Assembly (NCBI RefSeq): GCF_037325665.1
Contig: NC_090245.1
Location: forward strand, 73,771,802 to 73,835,801
From: Littorina saxatilis
Lineage: Eukaryota > Mollusca > Gastropoda > Littorinimorpha > Littorinidae
Direction: 5' to 3'
DNA: 64,000 bases
Positions within the stretch are counted from its first letter, which is position 1, and each line of letters opens with the position of its first letter. A model generated the notes under the pieces. The model did not search any database and was not told where the DNA came from. It saw only the letters and a list, made by a program, of their open reading frames with translations. Of this stretch, positions 46,488 to 56,400 are shown in pieces. Both the position numbers and the translations under genes were made by a program.

Positions 46488-46799
46488 AAAAACACCTGTT
46501 TACACCAAACACATACACTTCAATGCGCCACCAAAATAGTGCAACTTCAAAAGTTTATTTAACTCCTTCAATTAACATTAGAATATTTGATTATCGCAAC
46601 ATTTTGTTCAAAACATAATCAAAGGAACGGAAAATTCATGAACATAAAAAACCATCAATTAAATTGCTACATCTCTTTGCACGCCAGTGTCAGTAACTGT
46701 TGTACACACTTGTCGTCACCCTGTCTCGCGATCAAGACTGGACGAGTTCATTGAGCTAGCTTGTGGGGTTAACAGCAGAGACAATCAACACATTTGGTC

Positions 46800-47930
46800 T
46801 TATTTTGTTATTGTGATGTTCAAGTTGTTTATGGTACAGTTGTGGAAAGTAGGCAGAACTTGCATTGTCGTGGATGGTGGCATGTCAGGTTCATTTTCTG
46901 GACTCAGGAAACAATTCATATCTTCAAAGGACATGTCAAAACTACTTGCCCCGGGCATATCGACTCGGCCGGTGGCTGTGTGTGCGACAGAGCTGTGTGA
47001 GAGGTTTGAATTTGGTCGCGGCAAAACTTGGAGTTGTGTGTTGCCTGCAATGTGCTGATGGAGGGTGTCCCCCATGTCCATCTTTTGTTGAGCTGATGTG
47101 TGTTGGTAGATGGCAAGGGATGACAGTGATTTGTGACCTGTTACCGACTGGATGGCAGCAGGAGCGTGGCTAGCTCGGTGGAGGACAGTAGCACTTGTTG
47201 CACGAATCGAATGATTCGTGTATATTTGCGAAAGACCGCACTGCTTGCTCAGCTTGGGCAAGAACTGTTGAAGACCGTGCTTTCCAACCGGTTTACATGT
47301 GTACCACGTTGTGTCTTCATCGTGAAAGGAATCACGCGGATAACACCAAAGCCTTTCGCTTTCTGGATGCAGTTTCTCGATGTACTTGAGAAAAGTAGAC
47401 ACTGGACAGTCGTGTGTTCCTGTTGCTGGCATGAATCCAGTGTATCCTTCGCTGTCATCCCGGTGGTTCTTGGTGAGTTCGTCTTTTTTGTACAGGTATT
47501 GCCTGCCGGTGTTTGCGTCCAATTTGACTTCGAATGTGTCCTTTGTCATTGTGTGCATATTTTCGGCACCCCGCCTGCAAAAGTAATATCTTATGTCAAA
47601 CTGTACCTTATTGTACAGCCCGTTTGGTGTTGCCTGACTGAGGTAGATACTGTTGTACAGCTTGTTGCGGTCAATGTCGGACATAGGAGGGTGGTGGTTG
47701 ATGGCAGCTTTTCCCTGTGCTTTGATCTCCCTCATGGCGACTTTGAACATCTCATTAGAAGAGGCAAAGCTAGGGTCTGTGAGGATGTCGAAGTCCTTGT
47801 TCTGTGGAGAACTTTTCAGGTGACGGTTGATGCCGTACCGAACTGCGTCCAGACTTGTTTTTTTGTATATCTCGCCTGTTTTTGTTCTCGCTTCAATGTA
47901 GAACGACGACAGAGCGGCATCCAATTCCTT
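46800..47930 (-). CDS. DUF3504/Crypton-type tyrosine recombinase, main part
   Basis: 376 residues from the element junction to the stop at 46800. The start YIEARTKTGEIYKKTSLDAV is typical of DUF3504 (KIAA1958, QRICH1, ZMYM families), which derive from Crypton transposon recombinases. Catalytic-type residues are visible: an Arg in YYFCRRGAEN, HSIR (H-x-x-R), GHK and a Tyr in IYQHTS. It is therefore either a Crypton element or a domesticated copy. The N-terminal 52 codons are separated by copy 7 of the ~870-bp element, so the gene is probably inactive unless the insert is removed by splicing. Confidence 0.7.
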   Translation of the reverse strand, partial: KELDAALSSFYIEARTKTGEIYKKTSLDAVRYGINRHLKSSPQNKDFDILTDPSFASSNEMFKVAMREIKAQGKAAINHHPPMSDIDRNKLYNSIYLSQATPNGLYNKVQFDIRYYFCRRGAENMHTMTKDTFEVKLDANTGRQYLYKKDELTKNHRDDSEGYTGFMPATGTHDCPVSTFLKYIEKLHPESERLWCYPRDSFHDEDTTWYTCKPVGKHGLQQFLPKLSKQCGLSQIYTNHSIRATSATVLHRASHAPAAIQSVTGHKSLSSLAIYQHTSAQQKMDMGDTLHQHIAGNTQLQVLPRPNSNLSHSSVAHTATGRVDMPGASSFDMSFEDMNCFLSPENEPDMPPSTTMQVLPTFHNCTINNLNITITK

Positions 47931-48015
47931 TTTTATATTTAGTCAAGTTTTGACTAAATATTTTAACATCGAGGGGGAATCGAAACGAGGGTCGTGGTGT
48001 ATGTGCGTGTGTGCG

Positions 48016-48063
<48 letters not shown>

Positions 48064-48803
48064 GATTCAGACTAAACTACTGGACCGATCTTTATGAAAT
48101 TTGACATGAGAGTTCCTGGGTATGAAATCCCCGAACGTTTTTTTCATTTTTTTGATAAATGTCTTTGATGACGTCATATCCGGCTTTTCGTGAAAGTTGA
48201 GGCGGCACTGTCACGCCCTCATTTTTCAACCAAATTGGTTCAAATTTTGGTCAAGTAATCTTCGACGAAGCCCGGGGTTCGGTATTGCATTTCAGCGTGG
48301 TGGCTTAAAAATTAATTAATGACTTTGGTCATTAAAAATCTGAAAATTGTAAAAAAAAATAAAAATTTATAAAACGATCCAAATTTACGTTTATCTTATT
48401 CTCCATCATTTGCTGATTCCAAAAACATATAAATATGTTATATTCGGATTAAAAACAAGCTCTGAAAATTAAATATATAAAAATTATTATCAAAATTAAA
48501 TTGTCCAAATCAATTTAAAAACACTTTCATCTTATTCCTTGTCGGTTCCTGATTCCAAAAACATATAGATATGATATGTTTGGATTAAAAACACGCTCAG
48601 AAAGTTAAAACAAAGAGAGGTACAGAAAAGCGTGCTATCCTTCTTAGCGCAACTACTACCCCGCTCTTTTTGTCAATTTCACTGCCTTTGCCATGAGCGG
48701 TGGCCTGACGATGCTACGAGTAAAATGGCATTGCGTTCAGTTTCATTCTGTGAGTTCGACAGCTACTTGACTAAATATTGTATTTTCGCCTTACGCGACT
48801 TGT
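47931..48803 (+). mobile_element. ~870-bp interspersed element, copy 7, inserted in the recombinase gene
   Basis: It lies between tcctttt and ttcatac. Host DNA there would be a run of T, so any target duplication is hidden in the T run. The copy is intact and close to copy 6, which suggests a fairly recent insertion. Confidence 0.85.
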
Positions 48804-48959
48804 TTCATACTGTTCAAAACTGACCGGCTTTCCTTTTTCAGCAAGATAATCCCGAAACACTTTGGCAGCTGATGTTGTAGCCTTTTGCGTTGTGGTCGGA
48901 GTTAAAAGTCGTCTTTTGTTTTCAATTTCTTCCCGAGATAGATCTGCAAATCGCTTCAT
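48804..48959 (-). CDS. DUF3504/Crypton-type recombinase, N-terminal part
   Basis: ATG at 48959 starts MKRFADLSREEIENKRRLL, 52 codons up to the inserted element. The helix KATTSAAKVFRDYLAEKG is the usual DUF3504 N-terminal segment. The reading frame on the far side continues in register once the ~873-bp insert is left out (428 residues in total). Confidence 0.65.
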
Positions 48960-49443
48960 TTTTACAGTTTGGCAGACGTGTGTTTTGATCTGTGGGTTAA
49001 TCCGCGTGTCCCAAATATGAAGTAAGTAGTTCCTTTGAAGTTTCGGTCAACCTGAAAAGCCAAATTATAAAGTTTTGTCGGCCTCTGACGTCACATGACT
49101 CAAAGAAGGGAAATCCAATCTCCAATCGATACATTGTATTTCCCGCAGAGCTAATATAGCTCCAATAGGAAACATTCCAATTGCAGTTTTCCGTCCTTAA
49201 TGGTGCTGGCCCGGGTCTTGGTATCTTAGAATAGCGTGTCATGCGGATGCAGCAGTTATCATGGTTACTTATCAATCGGAACTTCAACAGACATATCCGG
49301 GCGTCAGATTCACACACTGACAATCCTGCCATCGATTGCACACATTGACTTTTGTCAAGATGAAATCGTCAGTTTTAAAGTATGTGATACAACTAGTCCC
49401 TAGCTACTACTGTACACACATGAAACGAAAAAAAAAGAAAAAG

Positions 49444-49447
<4 letters not shown>
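48960..49447. other. 5' flank of the recombinase gene
   Basis: No further N-terminal exon is seen; a possible promoter region. There is no clear TATA box. Confidence 0.3.
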
Positions 49448-49503
<56 letters not shown>

Positions 49504-49515
49504 ACACTCACTCGA

Positions 49516-49602
<87 letters not shown>
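49448..49602. repeat. (CA)n microsatellite
   Basis: Long ca tract with a few interruptions. Confidence 0.95.
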
Positions 49603-49604
<2 letters not shown>

Positions 49605-49699
49605 ATTGCAAACAAACAGACAAACAAAATGTCATCAACAATAATGTCAGTGGAACACAATCAGGTACGGAAAAGAAAAACAAAAATGGTGTTGGTTAA

Positions 49700-50400
49700 A
49701 GGCACACTCAGCTTCCCGTACACCATCACAGAAACTGTCAGGCGTTTACACACAGTACAAACACCCTTTCGTTTAAACATTTACCGCTTGAGAACATCCT
49801 AGGTGCCCCCCGTAAAGAGCCAGCAATTGTCAACAAATTTATTTTTACGTAATTTAAAGAATAAATTGACAGCTTGTTACACAAATATTCTTAAATCATA
49901 AAAGAATTCTTTTTTTCATCAAGACAAGATCAGTACAACTCGAAGTTTTGAAAGTTTAAAAAAAGATAGCCCGGAAGCGTGTCCCGCAAATTGCAAAACG
50001 TGTTTCTCGTAGCAGACGAATGTTCTGCATGTCGCCAGTTTCTTTGAACGGTCAACCGCCACCGCTCAGTTCGTGTGAATCGCATCCGTTTGTTGCGTTT
50101 TAGATTCAGAGGTACACAACAACGTGCTATTGCAGATACTGCAAGTAGCATTCAAATCACTAACGGACTACTAAATTGTGAAAAACAAGGAAAGTGGATC
50201 ACACGGGTTCACGATGGCTCAGGGGTTAGATAAACCACGAAAACAGGTGTGTGGTTTACGCGAGCCAAATAGCCATTCAAACGAACTGTGTCATTTAATG
50301 TTATTAAATACTATTGCGAGTGTGTTCGATAAGGTTAGAACTGCTTTTTTCATGAGAAGATTTGAATCGTTCTGTAAACCATTTGGGACGGACTGGGGCT
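49700..50400 (-). mobile_element. TTAA-flanked foldback element, copy 3
   Basis: TTAA at 49696-49699 and 50401-50404. Its ends are aggcacactcagc and ggactggggct, the inverse orientation of copy 1. All three copies keep a homologous short frame ([13 protein letters not shown]), but there is no transposase. Confidence 0.8.
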
Positions 50401-50539
50401 TTAATGGAAGCATAATATATACACTCTTGCATTCACGCATCCTCACACAAACTCCCACACAATGTACACCGACTTAGTCGTTAGAGAGGTGCTTTCAGAG
50501 CTGGCCTTTAAAAGAAGATAATGACACAATGCGGGGGCT

Positions 50540-51230
50540 TGGCAAGAAAATGTTATTTCTAGTGCTCGAATAATATGACGGATATGATTTGAAGAGTTGT
50601 ATAAGATAGGTTAGGGCTTCCTGATTTTATATAAAAGCTGCTTCTATAAGCTTAACATCCCAATACTTTTCAACTTTTCCTTTGTAGAAAGAGATGGACC
50701 GGGCAGAACTAGTTTAGCAGCTCTACGCTGGAGCGAGTTCAGCCTCTTCAAGTGAACCTTACTACACCCGTCGCAGACAATGGAAGCATAATCAATATTT
50801 TTTGTATGTGGGCATTGTAAAAGAGGTTTCTTGTGTCCAGATTAATAATGCATTGTAATTTTAATCAAAGAAACAGTTTTTTTTTACCAATTTTCTTGCA
50901 GATTTCATTGATGTGAGTCTGCCATCTGAGATGATTATCAACAACTTGTCCCAATAAACGGTGCTCAGCTACTTGCTCAATGAAGTGCGCATTTATGAAA
51001 AGACTCAGAGTCATTTCTGAAAGTTGATGTTTTTGGCGAGTGCTGATTATCATAGACTTTGTTTTAACTGGATTAATGAGCATACGATTTGCAGAACACC
51101 ACTCAGAAACATCGTTTAGGCTCTGTTTCAGTTTGTCTTGAATTTGTGCTGGGCTTTTCCCTGTTGCGTGTAAGGTCGTATCATCTGCTAGTATATGACA
51201 CTCCACAGAGTCAGACTGTAGGTACAAAGG
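50540..51230 (-). mobile_element. LINE fragment: reverse transcriptase C-terminal part
   Basis: The minus frame reads CHILADDTTLHATGK and later SEWCSANRMLINPVKTKSM, with the A-D-D catalytic motif of non-LTR reverse transcriptases (jockey/CR1-like). A one-frame shift in an A-run near 50880 separates it from IDYASIVCDGCSKVHLKRLN, further downstream ORF2 sequence. The 5' part is missing at a (GA)n tract. Confidence 0.75.
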
Positions 51231-51232
51231 CA

Positions 51233-51311
<79 letters not shown>

Positions 51312-51380
51312 CAGGGAGACACAGAGAGAGTTAGAGGGACAGACATAACAAAGAGAGAGAGACAGACAGACAGAGAGAGT
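51231..51380. repeat. (GA)n/(GACA)n microsatellite
   Basis: Borders the LINE fragment. Confidence 0.95.
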
Positions 51381-51654
51381 GTGTATGTCGCACTGCCATA
51401 TTATCATAACACCAATCACAATTGTCCTGTTTTCGTTGTAAGAAAAGTTTATTTACAGCAATTTTGCATTTCAAAAACTTCATTCACTCTCATATCTCCG
51501 AAAACGGTGAACAAGACAAAAAGCTCACATACATAAGTACACACCGGCTTGAAACAGTCACCGCTGCTCAAATCAGTCACACACTTTGCAGTCAAATCAG
51601 TGAGAGAAACGAACATTCGCGACAGATTTATGCTGCTCCGAGTGAGGGGTTATG

Positions 51655-51835
51655 CAAGGCACAAGACGGCTGACAAGGCACAAGACGGCTGACAAGGCAC
51701 AAGACGGCTGACAAGGCACAAGACGGCTGACAAGGCACAAGACGGCTGTGACAAGGCACAAGACGGCTGACAAGGCACAAGACGGCTGACAAGGCACAAG
51801 ACGGCTGACAAGGCACAAGACGGCTGACAAGGTCG
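51655..51835. repeat. 19-bp minisatellite, short allele-like array (about nine units)
   Basis: Same unit as at 30092-31270 (acaaggcacaagacggctg), in the same flanks. Confidence 0.95.
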
Positions 51836-52121
51836 TAAAGTAACAAAAAGAAGAAAGCAAACGGACCAAGCAGAATTAAGAAAGAATAAAAACGACATGA
51901 ATCATTCGAAAAGAACAGAAACAATACTGAATCGTATCTAAAAAGCAAGAATTAAGCGTGTGTAACGTGGTACTTACTATCTTGAGGAAGCTGGAGACTT
52001 TCTATCTCTGTCCAGCTGATTTGGCTTTTTTTACGTGGCTTTTTTTTTGTTTTTGAAACTCACCAATTCATGACAATTCATATCATGTCCAGTCAATGTC
52101 TTCTCGGAGAAAAAAAATCTA

Positions 52122-52123
52122 AG

Positions 52124-52154
<31 letters not shown>

Positions 52155-52220
52155 CGTTGCGTGCGTGCAAGTTTGTGCGTGCGTGCGTGCGCGCGCGCGC
52201 GCGTGTGTGTGTGTCAATGA
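52122..52220. repeat. (CTT)n and (GCGT)n tracts
   Basis: ctt repeats at 52122-52156, then gcgt/gcgc repeats. Confidence 0.9.
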
Positions 52221-52682
52221 GTGTGTGATAGTGTGGGTGTTGTTATAAGAGTTTACTATTGTTTTATTTTGAACATTGAAAAGCTTAAAATCACACAAAT
52301 GCAGATTATGATTAACACACCGTTACTGGACTGAACAAGCTAGGGTTCAAGGAAACTTTTGTGAACGGTCTCCGAAAAAGTACAAACACATAGACTTGAA
52401 CACCAAACCGTTGAATGCAAACCAAGTCTCTTGTACCAGCCCGGCGAACACAAGAAAGGCAACGTTAAAATACTTGCTAAACTGAAATAGATGTATGGAA
52501 TATGGAACTGCTTTTTGCATATTTCAGGCACATCAGACCATAAAGCAGACGCCTGTGAAAAAAACAAACCCGAGCTAAATTCTACCATTAATAAATCTTC
52601 TTAAGACAAAGAGAGAATCGGTAGCATTGAACACCTGCAATACACTTTGAAAAAGTACAAATAAACAACAAAACAAACAATC

Positions 52683-52684
<2 letters not shown>

Positions 52685-52738
<54 letters not shown>

Positions 52739-52740
52739 AA
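52685..52740. repeat. (CAA)n microsatellite
   Basis: Longer than its paralogue at 32437. Confidence 0.95.
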
Positions 52741-53059
52741 CAACATCTGATTCAGGTGCACAATGCAAAAACTGACCATGTACCTAGCGCACTTTCATTT
52801 TTTGTTATCTCAAGGAAAATAGAGTCTTATCGTCATTGTCAAAACACTTTCCATTAACACCACAATGCATTTGAAGCCGAAACTCGAGAATGTAAATAAA
52901 TTAAAGTGTATAAGTTTTGGAGTCACCAACAAGTTTGTTAGTAGGCCTTCCAGAAGTAAACTCTGATTCCCTTGTCAAATGTACACACATGTGTACTGTC
53001 CTTCAAATGTAAGAGCATCATTTCATATGGACACATACTTTGAAATGTGAAAATTAGCT

Positions 53060-53200
53060 TTTTTCACTTAATTGGGCAAAGACAGAAATATTCAAAATTA
53101 TCTACACAGCATAGGGCGGTTCTGAATTCCTCAGCATCTCTTCAGTCGCATATCTAAAATCCTATCTTATCCCATGTAATTCTGACCTTAAAATTAACTC
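53060..53200 (-). pseudogene. decayed tandem copy of the 3' end of chitin-binding gene 2
   Basis: gacagaaatatt, cagcatagggcggt and cttcagtcgcat align with gacagaaatatg, cgcatggggcggt and ctccagtcgcat of the real last exon, ~136 bp to the right. The copy has no open frame. Confidence 0.65.
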
Positions 53201-53238
53201 CTTTTCACTAAACTTTGCAGGGACAGAAATATGCACGA

Positions 53239-53453
53239 TTACTTAGACCGCATGGGGCGGTCTCCGCACTCTACAGCGGCTCTCCAGTCGCATTTCTTAT
53301 CCTCTTCGTTGAAGGCGGAGTTGGCCGGACACTTGATCCTGGCCACCACGCGGCCATAGTTACACTTGTAGAAACGGCCACAGTGTGTGGGGTCAGCCAC
53401 GTCGCCGTTGCTCGTCCCCATACAAGGCTTGTCGACGATCGGACTTGCCGTAG
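53239..53453 (-). CDS. chitin-binding gene 2: last exon
   Basis: The acceptor is TTATTTTCAG. Domain 3 has C189, C203, C209, C220, C233 and C241. It ends RPMRSK then TAA. Confidence 0.85.
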
Positions 53454-56400
53454 CTGAAAATAATAACAAGTCGGTTAAAAGTCTGCTTTTGCAGTCAAAA
53501 CGTTTTGAGGCTCACGCGTATGGTAAACATTTACCCTCTGTCCCAAGATAGGCCAATTGGACCCAAGAGGACATACAAATCAATTAGTCAGTCAGTCAGT
53601 CTTTTCCCCCGTCAATTTTCCAAAAGTTCAAAACTAATTTTTACAGATTTTAGTGAATGATTTGCACTGAAAATGAAAACTATCTCACTGGTTTATCTAA
53701 TGAGCTCCAGGATGTAAGCATAACAGATTAACAAATAAACCAACTCCATGTGTCTGGGAAGTTTGTGGTGATGGCATTCGAAAGGTATCGTAACATCAGA
53801 CTCAACTGCACGTCCAAGATTAACGTTGTGACCACCACTCGAACTTACTGATAACACTGTGATATCATTCATTCGCTTGCGGCTTCGTGGCAGGCGGAAG
53901 AAAAAATCAGCCAGATAAGTTTTCGTTATTAATTGTTTGTCTGTGCACTTAAAAGACCGTTGGGTCGATATATTTGTGAATGTATTGTTTTGTCAATAAC
54001 AAACGTTCCAACAACCTACCTTTCTTGTTTTTTTATACTGTGACTAAAGATAATGTGGTTTGTGCACTCTTCAAACAATAGTCCAACGCAAACTTATTGA
54101 CTAACCCCTCGTACTAAGCTTCCGGTCTCCACAGCTCTTTTAGCAACGGATTTAGAAAAATGTCGTCACAGTCGCGTCAAATGTATCCTTTAGTCATTTC
54201 TTCTCAGCTAAAAGTCATCGTGAATCTGTCGCTCTCTCGCAGACAAAAACAAGGCGCGTAAGGCCTAAAAAAAAAATAGGTGTGGTTACGGTAACCCGAC
54301 CTACCCTATTTTTGGGGGCCGATCCTATAACTTTTTATTACATTTGTCAAAAAAATACCAAAAAACCCCAAGTAAACGAGTGCAGAAAACGCAATGAAAG
54401 CGAAAGCGCCCGAGTCGCACACTTATTTCCCTGTCAAGTAGGTTTAATTTGTACACATTAGAAAAAAAAGTAAAAACAAAAAAAAAAGTGATTGCCTACC
54501 TTCCTACCCTATTTTTTTTGGCTATGTTACCGTAACCACACCTATTATTTTTTTTGGCCTAAGGCGAAAATACAACATTTAGTCAAGTAGCTGTCGAACT
54601 CACAGAATGAAACTGAACGCAATGCAACGCAGCAAGACCGTATACTCGTAGCATCGTCAGTCCACCGCTCATGGCAAAGGCAGTGAAATTGACAAGAAGA
54701 GCGGGGTAGTAGTTGCGCTGAGAAGGATAGCACGCTTTTCTGTATCTCTCTTCGTTTTAACTTTCTGAGCGTGTTTTCAATCCAAACATATCATATCTAT
54801 ATGTTTTTGGAATCAGGAACCGACAAGGAATAAGATGAAAGTGTTTTTAAATTGATTTCGACAATTTAATTTTGATAATAATTTTTATATTTGTTTATTT
54901 TCAGAGCTTGTTTTTCATCCAAATATAACATATTTATATGTTTTTGGAATCAGAAAATGATGGAGAATAAGATGAACGTAAATTTGGATCGTTTTATAAA
55001 AAACTTTTTTTTTTTTACAATTTTCAGATTTTTAATGACCAAAGTCATTAATTAATTTTTAAGCCACCAAGCTGAAATGCAATACCGAAGTCCGGGCTTT
55101 GTCGGAGATTACTTGACCAAAATTTCAACCAATTTGGTTGAAAAATGAGAGCGTGACAGTGCCGCCTCAACTTTCACGAAAAGCCGGATATGACGTCATC
55201 AAAGACATTTATCAAAAAAATGAAAAATAGGTCTGAGGATATCATACCCAGGAACTCTCATGTCAAATTTCATAAAGATCGGTCCAGTAGTTTAGTCTGA
55301 ATCGCTCTACACACACATACAGACAGACAGAAAGACAGACACACATACACCACGACCCTCGTCTCGATTCCCCCCTCTATGTTAAAACATTTAGTCAAAA
55401 CTTGACTAAATGTAAAAATCGATAGAAAGGGAAACATATTATCCCACGCGATTTAGCATTGTGATAATTTGCTTTGAGAACGTTTCATTGAGGATTAAGT
55501 TTGGGCAAGTGAGTAGCTGCAGCTGGGCTACGAAGTTCAGTCTTTCAAAGCAATCCATGTTGTAGAGACGTTTTCACGTGACAACTCCACGTGTTTTCGA
55601 CCGGAATGACCCCCCCCCCCTTCCCCCGGCCCCCAAAATATGACATTCACCTAGGCCTAGGGCCTGTGAATTATGCTCTATCACGTGGTCCTGCAAGTCG
55701 TGGATGAGACCGAGAATGTTGTGCTCACTGCACTCTTTAACAAACCAACACAACCATTCCGACCACCCCTCGTACTTACTGATAACGATGTGGTCTGGGA
55801 TGTTGCGGCCTGTGCACTCTTCGGCCACGAGGAAGCTGAGCTCGCACGTGTTGTTGCGCGTGCTGAAGAGTGTGTTCTCCGGACAGTTCATGGTGGCCAC
55901 CACTGTCCGGTTGTTGCAGGCGAGGAACTGGGCACAGTTGTTCGGGTCGGGGTTATTTCCGCTAGGGTTCAAGTCGCATCTCTCGTCGTCTGTAAAAAAA
56001 AGATCACTGAATGTAAATGTATGAATTTGGTCTTTCGTTCTTCTGCCACTGTGCGTTACTTGTTGATACTGACACGAAATAACAACTTAATATAAACAAT
56101 TATAAAATTCATTCTCTTGCTCAAACACATCAGTGTATGCGAACTCACACATCCCTTCTACGAGAAGAAAACACCGTGTTTCCACTTGAAGAAAACACGA
56201 TTTAGAAAACAGAAGAAACATATTTGTAATTAGACTTGACAAGCAGTGGCCACGAAGCTTGATTTCAAATTGATTATTTGTTTGACTCAATTCGACTTCT
56301 TAATCAGAACCTTCGTTTTAGTCTCTGAGTAGCACACTTCAAAAACGACACTACAGCTTAGAGTTATCAAAGTAGCTTGGTGTGTAAGACGCAAATAACG

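Larger units (their letters stand above)
51460..53045. repeat. second segmental duplication, copy 2
   Basis: Homologous to 29890-32900. It ends within the 3' flank of chitin-binding gene 2. Confidence 0.85.

Noticed and set aside
47133-47942. 269-codon plus-strand frame
   Set aside because: Antisense of the DUF3504 recombinase; no domain of its own.
20563-50151. Short conserved frame in the TTAA foldback elements (RTERWRL)
   Set aside because: Present in all three copies but in different orientations and with no transposase features; element homology explains the conservation.
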